From the NCBI RefSeq assembly GCF_015140235.1, contig NZ_AP023321.1, forward strand, positions 2,485,842 through 2,530,000: a stretch of 44,159 nt of DNA, in the 5' to 3' direction. The stretch's first letter is position 1; every line of letters starts with the position of its first letter. The DNA comes from Solibaculum mannosilyticum. Lineage in GTDB: Bacteria > Bacillota > Clostridia > Oscillospirales > Acutalibacteraceae. Below are positions 23,265-31,038 of this stretch, piece after piece. Below the pieces are notes generated by a model. That model saw only the letters and a list, made by a program, of their open reading frames with translations, was not told the origin of the DNA and did not search any database. Both the position numbers and the translations under genes were made by a program.

Positions 23265-25037
23265 ATGGCACTCACAACCAATCCCCATGTCCTGAAGTGG
23301 ATTGACGAAAGCATCGCCTTAGTAAAACCGGACAAGGTAGTCTGGATCGACGGCTCTGAGGAACAGCTCAACGAGCTGCGCGAGCAGGCTATGGCTACCG
23401 GCGAAATGATAAAGCTCAACGAGGAGAAGCTCCCCGGCTGCTTCCTGCACCGCACTGCCATCAATGACGTTGCCCGTGTGGAAGGTCGTACCTTTATTTG
23501 CTCCCGCAAAGAAGAAGACGCTGGTCCTACCAACAACTGGATGGATCCCAAGGAAGCTTATGAAAAGGTTGGCAAGCTGTATGACGGCGCTATGAAAGGC
23601 CGTACCGCTTACATCATCCCCTATTCCATGGGCCCCATCGGTTCCCCCTTCTCCAAGGCCGGCGTTGAAATTACCGACTCCATCTATGTCGTGCTCAACA
23701 TGGCCATCATGACCCGTATGGGCAAGGATGTCTTTACCGCCCTGGGCGACAGCAATGACTTCGTCCGCGGCCTGCATGCAAAAGCTGACCTGGATGAAGA
23801 GAATCGCTACATCCTCCACTTCCCGGAGGACAACACCATTTGGTCCATCAACTCCGGTTACGGCGGAAACGTTCTTCTGGGCAAGAAGTGCTTCGCTCTG
23901 CGTATCGCTTCCTACCAGGGTAAGAACGAGGGCTGGATGGCTGAACATATGCTCATCCTGGGCCTGGAGAATCCTCAGGGCGAAGTCAAATACGTCGCCG
24001 CTGCATTCCCGTCGGCCTGCGGTAAGACCAATCTGGCCATGCTGATCCCGCCGGAAGTTTACCGCAACAAGGGCTATAAAGTCTGGTGCGTGGGCGACGA
24101 CATCGCTTGGCTACGCATCGGTCCTGACGGCCGTCTCTGGGCTGTCAACCCCGAAAACGGCTTCTTCGGCGTTGCCCCCGGCACCAACGAGAAGTCCAAT
24201 CCCAACGCTCTGGCTTCCACCCGTCAGGGTACCATCTTCACCAACGTTGTCCACAACCTGGACGACAACACCGTTTGGTGGGAAGGTCTGGATAAGAATC
24301 CGCCTCGCAACGCTCTCAACTGGAAGGGCGAGAAATGGGACGGCGCTACCGCTACTGAAAAGGGCGCTCATCCCAACAGCCGCTTCACTGCTCCGGCTAA
24401 GAACTGCCCCTGCGTCAGCCCTGAATTCGACTCCTCCACTGGTGTGCCGATCTCGGCTATCATCTTTGGCGGCCGTCGTGCTAAGACCGCTCCCCTGGTT
24501 TACCAGTCCCGCGACTGGGATAACGGCGTATTCGTAGGTTCCATCATGGCCTCCGAGACCACCGCTGCCGCTACCGGCGCGGTGGGTGTTGTCCGCCGTG
24601 ACCCGATGGCTATGCTGCCCTTCTGCGGTTACCATATGGGCGACTACTTCCAGCACTGGATTGACATGGGTAAGAAACTGGGCGACAAGGCTCCCAAGAT
24701 CTTCAACGTCAACTGGTTCCGCACCGACGATGAAGGCAACTTCATCTGGCCGGGATTTGGCGACAACATGCGCGTCCTCGACTGGATCATCAAACGCACT
24801 GAGAATCAGGCCGATGCTCAGGAAACTGCCATCGGTTACGTTCCCAAGGCTGAGGACATCAACCTGGATGGTCTTGACTTCTCCATCGATACCCTCAAGG
24901 GCATCCTGGAAGTCGACAAGGATCTGTGGACTCAGGAAGCCGAAGGCATCACCGAATTCTACAAAAAGTTCGGCGATCATCTGCCCAAGGAACTGGCCAA
25001 TCAGCTGGATATCCTCAAAGCCAACCTCAAGAAATAA
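23265..25037 (+). CDS. pckG: phosphoenolpyruvate carboxykinase (GTP)
   Basis: This 590-residue enzyme interconverts oxaloacetate and PEP with GTP/GDP; in fermentative Clostridia it often runs towards oxaloacetate. GTP-type hallmarks are AAFPSACGKTNLAMLIPP (P-loop near residue 250), VGDDIAWLRIGPDGRLWAVN, RFTAPAKNCPCVSPEF and VPISAIIFGGRRAKTAPLVY. Length fits the GTP family rather than the shorter ATP family. GGAG lies eight bases before ATG 23265; a TTG two codons earlier is rejected. Codon use is strongly biased (CTG, GGC, AAG), consistent with high expression. It is monocistronic, with a clear promoter and terminator. Confidence 0.97.
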   Translation: MALTTNPHVLKWIDESIALVKPDKVVWIDGSEEQLNELREQAMATGEMIKLNEEKLPGCFLHRTAINDVARVEGRTFICSRKEEDAGPTNNWMDPKEAYEKVGKLYDGAMKGRTAYIIPYSMGPIGSPFSKAGVEITDSIYVVLNMAIMTRMGKDVFTALGDSNDFVRGLHAKADLDEENRYILHFPEDNTIWSINSGYGGNVLLGKKCFALRIASYQGKNEGWMAEHMLILGLENPQGEVKYVAAAFPSACGKTNLAMLIPPEVYRNKGYKVWCVGDDIAWLRIGPDGRLWAVNPENGFFGVAPGTNEKSNPNALASTRQGTIFTNVVHNLDDNTVWWEGLDKNPPRNALNWKGEKWDGATATEKGAHPNSRFTAPAKNCPCVSPEFDSSTGVPISAIIFGGRRAKTAPLVYQSRDWDNGVFVGSIMASETTAAATGAVGVVRRDPMAMLPFCGYHMGDYFQHWIDMGKKLGDKAPKIFNVNWFRTDDEGNFIWPGFGDNMRVLDWIIKRTENQADAQETAIGYVPKAEDINLDGLDFSIDTLKGILEVDKDLWTQEAEGITEFYKKFGDHLPKELANQLDILKANLKK

Positions 25038-25052
25038 GTTTGGTTTTTCTTT

Positions 25053-25087
25053 CCCCCTGCCGATGATCCGGCAGGGGGATTTTTTCT
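25053..25087 (+). terminator. intrinsic terminator after pckG
   Basis: CCCCCTGCCG (25053-25062) pairs with CGGCAGGGGG (25069-25078), six-base loop, followed by six or more T from 25080. A textbook terminator. Confidence 0.95.
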
Positions 25088-25095
25088 TTTACATC

Positions 25096-25124
25096 TTGAT
25101 TCTTACAGCTTATAAATTTAATAT
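25096..25124 (+). promoter_or_regulatory. possible promoter for the small RHH gene
   Basis: TTGATT (25096-25101), 17 bp, TAATAT (25119-25124), in an AT-rich gap 65 bp ahead of the RHH start codon. Confidence 0.45.
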
Positions 25125-25189
25125 GTATCTATACAGCATTTTATAGGTACATGGTAAATAACACTAAAAATTTATTTTGAGGTTTTTAT

Positions 25190-25354
25190 ATGGCTATTAA
25201 AAGTTTATCCATTCGCATTGATGACAAAATGCTCCATAAGCTGCATGTAGTTGCCGACTATGAAGGTCGCAGTGCAAACAGTGAAATCCTTATCCTGATC
25301 CGGGATGCAATTGAGAAATACGAAGAAAAGTATGGTGAAATCAAAATCAGCTGA
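25190..25354 (+). CDS. small ribbon-helix-helix (Arc-type) DNA-binding protein
   Basis: The 54-residue protein starts MAIKSLSIRIDDKMLHKLHV and continues with ADYEGRSANSEILILIRDAI. This is the beta-strand plus two-helix pattern of Arc/MetJ-type dimeric regulators: residues 4-10 form the strand, and GRSANSEI the turn. GAGG lies nine bases before the ATG. It stands alone between pckG and a strong hairpin, with no toxin gene beside it. It could be an orphan antitoxin or a small regulator; its target is unknown. Confidence 0.85.
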   Translation: MAIKSLSIRIDDKMLHKLHVVADYEGRSANSEILILIRDAIEKYEEKYGEIKIS

Positions 25355-25372
25355 AAGTGAACCATTCCCCAT

Positions 25373-25408
25373 AAGGAAGAGGCGCCTCTTAGGAGGCGCC
25401 TCTTCCTT
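25373..25408. terminator. 16-bp hairpin between convergent genes
   Basis: AAGGAAGAGGCGCCTC (25373-25388) pairs perfectly with 25393-25408 around a four-base TTAG loop. It lies between the RHH gene and the convergent GNAT gene and probably ends both transcripts, although U-runs are weak. Confidence 0.75.
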
Positions 25409-25434
25409 CTAATATCCCTTATCATTTTTACCTT

Positions 25435-25869
25435 TTATTTGGCTCTCCACTCCATCTCCCATTCCAGTTGACCGGTGGAATTGTCCTTTCTCTCCTCTAC
25501 CATGGAGAATCCTTCCCGCCGGTAGAACGAAACTGCACGCCTATTTTCTACATAGACCGCCAAACGCAAGCGGCTGTGTTCCCTTTTGGCTTCTTCCATC
25601 AGTTCATGGCCAATGCCCTGGCCCCGTCTTTCCTTGTCCACAAACAGGCCGGCAATCCATTCTCCGCTGTACCCTAAGAAGGCTACAATGTCATCTTCCT
25701 CTGTCCAGGCCAATATCTTCGACTGCGGCACAGCTTCCCTCACTTCTTCCCAGTGGCGTTCCCAATAGGACGGATCCACAAAAGGATGCGCCTGTTTATT
25801 GCCCGACAGCCAAATTTCCATAACCCGATCCAATGTCTTATCCGTCCAATGGGTGACGTTCATAACCAT
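25435..25869 (-). CDS. GNAT family N-acetyltransferase
   Basis: The 144-residue acetyltransferase shows the acetyl-CoA-binding segment IAGLFVDKERRGQGIGHELM and the C-terminal VYVENRRAVSFYRREGFSM. It resembles YjaB/small-molecule GNATs; the substrate is unknown. The ATG at 25869 lies eight bases after AGGAG, which overlaps the mnmA stop codon, so it is probably co-translated with mnmA. Confidence 0.88.
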   Translation of the reverse strand: MVMNVTHWTDKTLDRVMEIWLSGNKQAHPFVDPSYWERHWEEVREAVPQSKILAWTEEDDIVAFLGYSGEWIAGLFVDKERRGQGIGHELMEEAKREHSRLRLAVYVENRRAVSFYRREGFSMVEERKDNSTGQLEWEMEWRAK

Positions 25870-25874
25870 ACAGG

Positions 25875-26945
25875 TTACTCCTCCTCTAAGGGAATGGATT
25901 TTACAATGCGGCCTCCGCCCAATACCAAGTCTCCACGATAAAAGACGGCAGCCTGTCCCGGCGTCACCGCACGGATAGGGGCGTCAAACAGGACCTGTAC
26001 CTTATTGTCATCCAGAGGAACTAGACGTGCCGGTGTCAGGCGGGACTGATACCGCACCATGACTTCCACTTTCATCTCCTCCTGCGGCCAATCGAAGGGA
26101 ATAAAATTCACCCCATCGGCCATCAGACCGGTAAAGTACTCTTTCCCCCCTTCCACCAGCACTACCTGGTTTTTTTCCGGGTCGATGGTGCGCACATACA
26201 TGGGCCTGCCAAACGCTATCCCCAATCCTTTGCGCTGGCCCACAGTATAATGCAAAATCCCCTTGTGCTGGCCTAGCACATTCCCCTTTTCATCCACAAA
26301 ATCTCCGGGCGGCGTCGTTTTCCCCGCGTAGTCCCGGATAAAGCTGGCATAATCATCATCGGGGATGAAACAGATTTCCTGACTATCCGGCTTATGGGCC
26401 ACAGGCAGGCGGTACCTTTCAGCCAGACGACGGATCTCTTCCTTTTCGTAAGTGCAAAGAGGAAGCACTGTATGGGCAAGCTGATTTTGGGTAAGATGAT
26501 AGAGCACATAACTCTGATCTTTTCCAGCTGGCGACCTCTTTAACAGATAACGTCCGTCCTTTTTCTCAATCGAAGCGTAATGGCCTGTGGCAATCCTGTT
26601 GTATCCGAGTTCCCGGGCCTTTTCCAGCATGGCTCCGAATTTGATTGTCCGGTTGCACGCCACACAGGGATTTGGCGTACGGCCATGGAGATATTCCTCC
26701 ACAAAATAGTCGATGACGTTTTGGGCAAATGGTCTTGTCAAATCCACCACATAGTGGGGGATCCCTAATTCATCGGCCACACGGCGGGCATCCTCAGCTT
26801 CATGGGACCAGCCGGCCATACAGCCGTACTCCGGTTTCAGCTTGAGCGTCATGCCCGCCACATCGTACCCTTGTTGAAGCAGGAGAGCTGCGGCTACAGA
26901 GCTATCCACTCCTCCGCTCATGCCCACCATCACCTTTTCCGCCAT
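25875..26945 (-). CDS. mnmA: tRNA-specific 2-thiouridylase MnmA
   Basis: This 356-residue enzyme thiolates U34 of Lys, Glu and Gln tRNAs using ATP and a persulfide. The PP-loop MVGMSGGVDSSVAAALLL is near the N-terminus. Two catalytic cysteines are visible, in NPCVACNRTIKF and DSQEICFIPD. TVGQRKGLGIAFGRP marks the central domain. ATG 26945 follows GGGAG; the frame extends 12 codons further but without a ribosome binding site. Both mnmA and mnmE, which modify the same wobble base, are in this window but in separate units. Confidence 0.96.
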   Translation of the reverse strand: MAEKVMVGMSGGVDSSVAAALLLQQGYDVAGMTLKLKPEYGCMAGWSHEAEDARRVADELGIPHYVVDLTRPFAQNVIDYFVEEYLHGRTPNPCVACNRTIKFGAMLEKARELGYNRIATGHYASIEKKDGRYLLKRSPAGKDQSYVLYHLTQNQLAHTVLPLCTYEKEEIRRLAERYRLPVAHKPDSQEICFIPDDDYASFIRDYAGKTTPPGDFVDEKGNVLGQHKGILHYTVGQRKGLGIAFGRPMYVRTIDPEKNQVVLVEGGKEYFTGLMADGVNFIPFDWPQEEMKVEVMVRYQSRLTPARLVPLDDNKVQVLFDAPIRAVTPGQAAVFYRGDLVLGGGRIVKSIPLEEE

Positions 26946-27020
26946 CACGTCTCCCCCTTCGAGCCCCCATGGTCGGCTCATTTTTTGCTATGATACCACA
27001 GGTCAAATGACTTGTCCAGC

Positions 27021-27668
27021 TTACTCCACTTCCTCACCATCCAGCAGCATAAGCACCCGGGCATACTTGCTGCGCGGTTCAGGACAAAGCCCATACTTCT
27101 GTGCCAGATATTGCCCCAGATGGTTTATCTGCTGTTCTGTGCCCTCTAAAAGCTCTAATTCCAGCTCGCGGATGGAAGATCGTCTATTATCAGCACACAG
27201 ATGTCCTTGATCTAAACACATCTCAGCCCGCATTCCCTTCCACTGTAAGGCGGCCCCATAACGTATAAAGTCGGTGCGTCCCATCTCCCGGACGCCGAAT
27301 TGCTTTAAAAGATCTAAAATAGGAATCAGATGCTCCGTACTGTCGCCGCTTTGAACCTCTCCTTGAAGGAAGGAATCCGGATTGGGAAGCTCATTCTCCT
27401 GCATTACATTCCATTCCAAGCGGTGGGACATCGCCCCTTTTTCTTCCTCCCCGCGGCTTTTGATGGTGGCCACATACTGATTCCCCTCCAGGCGCACGCG
27501 GTAGGCGGCCCCTATCCGGCGCAGATGTCCTTCAGGGGTATCATAATAGACGGCCAACATCCGTTTCTCCCACGGCGGTTGTTCCATCATACCGGCCAGC
27601 TCGGACGAATGTTTTAACCTATCCCACTTCACATTGCCCTCCACTTTATATTTTAATTCAATCTCCAT
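27021..27668 (-). CDS. CYTH-domain protein (triphosphate tunnel metalloenzyme)
   Basis: The 215-residue protein opens with MEIELKYKVEG, the EXEXK signature of the CYTH superfamily. It continues with YYDTPEGHLRRIGAAYRVRL, ATIKSRG, and a late RELELELLEG plus SKYARVL, the charged strands that line the tunnel. Family members hydrolyse inorganic triphosphate or thiamine triphosphate, or act as class IV adenylate cyclase; which applies here cannot be said. AAAGG precedes the ATG. It is upstream of mnmA in the same direction (75-bp gap). Confidence 0.88.
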   Translation of the reverse strand: MEIELKYKVEGNVKWDRLKHSSELAGMMEQPPWEKRMLAVYYDTPEGHLRRIGAAYRVRLEGNQYVATIKSRGEEEKGAMSHRLEWNVMQENELPNPDSFLQGEVQSGDSTEHLIPILDLLKQFGVREMGRTDFIRYGAALQWKGMRAEMCLDQGHLCADNRRSSIRELELELLEGTEQQINHLGQYLAQKYGLCPEPRSKYARVLMLLDGEEVE

Positions 27669-27732
27669 GTCTTTTTCATCCTTTCAGGTTATGATTTTCA
27701 GTCCTTTCGTCACAAGAAATTTTATCATTCCT

Positions 27733-27754
27733 CTACCTATATTAATATAGGTAG
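27733..27754. promoter_or_regulatory. perfect 22-bp palindrome, probable operator
   Basis: CTACCTATATT followed directly by its exact complement AATATAGGTAG gives a fully symmetric 22-bp site. It lies in the divergent gap between the CYTH gene (start 65 bp away) and the tyrosine kinase gene. The symmetry suits a dimeric repressor; no regulator gene is adjacent. Confidence 0.6.
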
Positions 27755-27890
27755 CTCCCCTATGCTTTTCTGCATTCCAAAAGGTAGCATAAATCGGACG
27801 GGTTATGACTGCCATCCATTGATACAAATTCCCATATTTCGTCATATTGCCATTTCTTAACGGAGGTTTTGCTCATTCGTCTTTGAATTA

Positions 27891-27919
27891 TTGACATTGG
27901 TTGTGAATTCTAATATCAT
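27891..27919 (+). promoter_or_regulatory. promoter for the polysaccharide kinase operon
   Basis: Perfect TTGACA (27891-27896), 17 bp, TATCAT (27914-27919, five of six). The inferred leader is about 120 nt. Confidence 0.75.
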
Positions 27920-27950
27920 TAAAAGGAAATACTTTATTTTAGTATTGTGT

Positions 27951-27972
27951 CCGGGCAGCCATCTGCGCCCGG
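27951..27972 (+). other. leader hairpin before the tyrosine kinase gene
   Basis: CCGGGC (27951-27956) pairs with GCCCGG (27967-27972) around a ten-base loop, about 25 nt into the inferred leader, followed by CCTTCTTTA. It could be a weak attenuator. Confidence 0.45.
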
Positions 27973-28046
27973 CCTTCTTTATGAATATTATATCACGGAT
28001 AACTGGGTATTTCCTAGGGCTACCTGAAAAACCAAGGAGGATCATC

Positions 28047-29534
28047 ATGTACGAACAGAATACTTCTGCAACGCCTAGCCCCACCACCCTGCGCTATTTC
28101 CGACAGCTTAAAAAATCTTGGTGGATTCCTACCATCTTATTGGTAATCTTTGCAGTGGCGGGCTTCCTGTTTGCCCAACTGACTTATAAGCCAACCTATT
28201 CTTCCATCGGTTCCTTCTGGTTGCAAATTTACAGTACCAATGAAAACGATCAGACCAAACTGGTGATGAGCGATATCCAGGCCGCTACCGGTTTGGCCCA
28301 GACTTACCAGTACTTTCTGACCGGCGCCGATACCATCGATTATGTGCTGGAAGAAAGCGGCTTGGATCTCAACCCCTCTCAGGTTAAGAAGATGGTATCC
28401 ATCAGCCAGGCCACCGGCAGCGTGCTGGAGCTGAAGGTCACTGCCTCCGATCCGGAAACAGCTTATCGTCTGGCTGTGGCCTATATGGGCGCCATTGATA
28501 TTGTGGTAAACCCAAAAGATGATTCCTCCGGATCAGGTACGGCCTTTGTCAACTCCGTGCAGAAGATCCAGCCCCGTATGCCCCAGGGCCCCAATACCGA
28601 TTATAAAAAGATTTTGTACCCGGCGGCCGGCGCCCTGTTGGGATTGGCTGTCGGCCTGTTCCTGGTCTGGGTCCTGACCCGTGTCTCCCACACCATCCAG
28701 AGTGAAGACGATGTTTATGACTTCCTCCCGGTCAAACTGTTTGCCTCCATCCCCACCATCGGATCCAGAAGCCGTTCCCGGAAGGGCAATTCCAGCTTGC
28801 TGATCTCTCCCCGGTCGGACTTCTCTTACGTGGAAGCCTACAAAAGCCTGCGCGTCCGTGTGGAGAGCCTTGCCGCCGAACGGGGTTATAAGAAATTTAT
28901 CGTCACCAGCACCTTGGCCGATGAAGGTAAATCCACAGTGGCGGCTAATTTGGCCATCGCTTTGGCTCAGAAGGGCAAAAAAGTTCTTTTGATAGACGTT
29001 GACCTCCGCCGCCCCACACAGCACAACCTGTTCCAGCAGACAACTTACCGCAACAAGGGCCTGTCCGATATCCTGACCGGTTCCGTTTACCCTATGGACG
29101 CCATCCATCACAATGAAAAATACGGCGTCTATATCCTCTACAGCGGCAAGCCTACCGATCAGGCTTCTGAATTGCTTGGCAACGATCTGATGAACGAATT
29201 CTTTAAGATTGTGGAACCCAACTTCGATTTTATCATCATCGATACCCCGCCTGCTCATGTAGTATCCGACGCCATGACCATCCGACGCTTTGTCGACGCC
29301 ACCATCCTGGTTGTCCGGCAGGACTTCACCCCTGCCAGTACCATCCGCCACACCCTGGAGGATCTGGATTCTGAAGAAACTCCTGTGATCGGCTGTGTGT
29401 TCAACGGTGTGGCCCGTCCCAACCGTCTGCTGGGATACGGCCGATACAGCTCCTATTATTACGACTACAGAGAGTCGGATTCATCCCAATCCCAGAGTTC
29501 GAAAAAGAAACAGCGCATTACCCGCAATGGGTAA
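28047..29534 (+). CDS. polysaccharide co-polymerase fused to BY-type tyrosine kinase
   Basis: This 495-residue inner-membrane protein has a Wzz-like domain between two membrane helices (about 26-47 and 190-212). A cytoplasmic BY-kinase domain follows, with Walker A TLADEGKSTVAANLA near 290, Walker A' LLIDVDLRRPT and Walker B FDFIIIDTPPA. The tyrosine-rich cluster YGRYSSYYYDYRE near the C-terminus is the autophosphorylation site typical of CpsD/Wzc. The one-chain Wzc-like layout contrasts with the split CpsC/CpsD of many Firmicutes. ATG 28047 follows AAGGAGG; a longer frame covers the promoter and is rejected. It probably controls exopolysaccharide export together with the next glycosyltransferase. 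No Wzx/Wzy genes are nearby. Confidence 0.93.
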   Translation: MYEQNTSATPSPTTLRYFRQLKKSWWIPTILLVIFAVAGFLFAQLTYKPTYSSIGSFWLQIYSTNENDQTKLVMSDIQAATGLAQTYQYFLTGADTIDYVLEESGLDLNPSQVKKMVSISQATGSVLELKVTASDPETAYRLAVAYMGAIDIVVNPKDDSSGSGTAFVNSVQKIQPRMPQGPNTDYKKILYPAAGALLGLAVGLFLVWVLTRVSHTIQSEDDVYDFLPVKLFASIPTIGSRSRSRKGNSSLLISPRSDFSYVEAYKSLRVRVESLAAERGYKKFIVTSTLADEGKSTVAANLAIALAQKGKKVLLIDVDLRRPTQHNLFQQTTYRNKGLSDILTGSVYPMDAIHHNEKYGVYILYSGKPTDQASELLGNDLMNEFFKIVEPNFDFIIIDTPPAHVVSDAMTIRRFVDATILVVRQDFTPASTIRHTLEDLDSEETPVIGCVFNGVARPNRLLGYGRYSSYYYDYRESDSSQSQSSKKKQRITRNG

Positions 29535-29561
29535 CCATCTGCATCCAGGGAGGATCCGACC

Positions 29562-30761
29562 ATGGTAAAAATGGCTTTTTTCCACGACCATCCTATGATT
29601 CGGGATGAGGAGGGCAATCACTATGCCCTTAACCTGCCCTATACCCTGTGGAGGGATCGGTATCTGCCTTGTTTTGACCGCATTACGGTGGTATGCCGGC
29701 TCAAGGACAGTTCTACTATGACTCCAGCTCAGAAAAAAGGGTACAGCCGTGCAGACGGCCCTCATGTGACAATCCGTCCGGCCGTCGCCTATCACAGTCC
29801 CCCAGACGCTGTCACGCATCACAAAGAGATCGTACAGCATATCCGGGAAGTCTTGTCGGAGGCCGACTGCGCCGTCATCCGCATGCCAAGCGTCATCGGC
29901 GCTTTGGCCTGCCGGGAAGCCATCCGCATGGGAAAACCCTGGGCACTGGAGGAAGTCGCCTGCGCTTGGGATTCCCTGTGGAATTACGGACGCTTGTCCG
30001 GTAAGCTCTTTGCCCCTGTTTTATTCCTCATCAACCGGCATTATGCGAAAAAAGCTCCGCGGGTGGTGTATGTCACCCAGAATTTCTTACAGGGACGCTA
30101 TCCTTCCCGCGGTATCCAAACCGGCGTTTCCAATGTATTTATCAACGCTCCCGGTCCGGAGGTTCTGGAAAAGCGTCTTAAACGCATCCAGAACGGTCCT
30201 TCTCCCCTTCAGTTTGGCCTCATGGGGTCGCTGGACGTCAAGTTTAAAGGACATGAGACAGCTTTAAAAGCTCTGGGATCCATAAAGGATAAACTTCCTC
30301 CCTTTCAGCTTCGATTTCTGGGAGGCGGCGATCCCCAGCAATGGAAACCCTTGGTTCAGTCACTGGGGCTGTCGGATCGGGTGATATTCTGCGGCACCCT
30401 GCCGGCAGGCGAAGCTGTTTTAAATTGGATGGATGAAACCGATATCTTCCTGTGCCCCAGCCTTCAGGAGGGACTTCCTCGAGGACTTGTTGAAGCCATG
30501 AGCAGAGGTTGTCCGTCTTTAGGCGCTGTCACAGGCGGCATCCCGGAGCTCCTGGGAGACGCTTATCTTCATTCTAAAAAGGATTGGCGTAAACTGGCGG
30601 GTCAAATTGTCCGCCTGACCCAGCATCCGGAGGAAATGCAGCAGTGTGCTCGGGACAATTTTGCTGTGGCTTCTACTTTTTCAAAAGAAGTGCTGGATCA
30701 GAAACGTTTTGCTTTCTGGAAAGCATACGCGCAAGAGGTGGAACAAAGTCTCGCAAAATAA
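29562..30761 (+). CDS. GT-B fold glycosyltransferase (family 4-like)
   Basis: The 399-residue protein has a C-terminal GT-B nucleotide-sugar-binding half: FGLMGSLDVKFKGHETALKA, LRFLGGGDPQQW, and DIFLCPSLQEGLPRGLVEAM with the EX7E motif. The N-terminal half (about 1-180) is less conserved. It is soluble, without clear membrane helices. GGGAGG precedes the ATG. It lies 27 bp after the kinase gene and probably builds part of a surface polysaccharide; donor and acceptor are unknown. Confidence 0.9.
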   Translation: MVKMAFFHDHPMIRDEEGNHYALNLPYTLWRDRYLPCFDRITVVCRLKDSSTMTPAQKKGYSRADGPHVTIRPAVAYHSPPDAVTHHKEIVQHIREVLSEADCAVIRMPSVIGALACREAIRMGKPWALEEVACAWDSLWNYGRLSGKLFAPVLFLINRHYAKKAPRVVYVTQNFLQGRYPSRGIQTGVSNVFINAPGPEVLEKRLKRIQNGPSPLQFGLMGSLDVKFKGHETALKALGSIKDKLPPFQLRFLGGGDPQQWKPLVQSLGLSDRVIFCGTLPAGEAVLNWMDETDIFLCPSLQEGLPRGLVEAMSRGCPSLGAVTGGIPELLGDAYLHSKKDWRKLAGQIVRLTQHPEEMQQCARDNFAVASTFSKEVLDQKRFAFWKAYAQEVEQSLAK

Positions 30762-30792
30762 AATGGCATGTCTCTAAAATATGAATGTATCA

Positions 30793-30820
30793 GCCGTCAG
30801 GTAGAACCTGGCGGCTTTCT
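30793..30820 (+). terminator. intrinsic terminator after the glycosyltransferase gene
   Basis: GCCGTCAGG (30793-30801) pairs with CCTGGCGGC (30807-30815), one G-U, five-base loop, then TTTCTT. Confidence 0.8.
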
Positions 30821-30822
30821 TA

Positions 30823-30870
30823 CGCCCAAGTTTTCCACAGGGAACTCACAATCTGTGGAAAACTTGGGCG
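30823..30870. repeat. 18-bp perfect inverted repeat carrying TTTTCCACA sites
   Basis: CGCCCAAGTTTTCCACAG (30823-30840) is exactly repeated in inverse orientation at 30853-30870, 12 bases apart. Each arm contains TTTTCCACA, one mismatch from the DnaA box TTATCCACA. A related element lies at 39941-39978 (30 of 38 bases identical to 30828-30865). It could act as a second terminator (ATTTTT follows) or a protein-binding site. Confidence 0.7.
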
Positions 30871-31038
30871 ATTTTTCGCACAGTGCAAATAAAAAACCTT
30901 TCACATTCTGTTTTTCTTCTCGCCAGAACGCGGCTGGGTGCGGCTGAGGAACGGATACTATCCGCGGCGACAGGAATATTTGGCTTTTTCTTTGCCAACA
31001 ATAGGGGTATCTATTATCTTTCCAGGAGGTCTCCCTCT

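Noticed and set aside
24111..24980. Long minus-strand frame opposite pckG
   Set aside because: It is an antisense shadow caused by the strong codon bias of pckG.
27891..28046. N-terminal extension of the tyrosine kinase frame
   Set aside because: It overlaps the promoter and leader; ATG 28047 has a strong ribosome binding site.
30951..30960. GATACTA as a sigma-G -10 box for gpr
   Set aside because: No matching -35 word lies 17-18 bp upstream.
30883..31038. N-terminal extension of the gpr frame
   Set aside because: It precedes the conserved GPR start and lacks a ribosome binding site.
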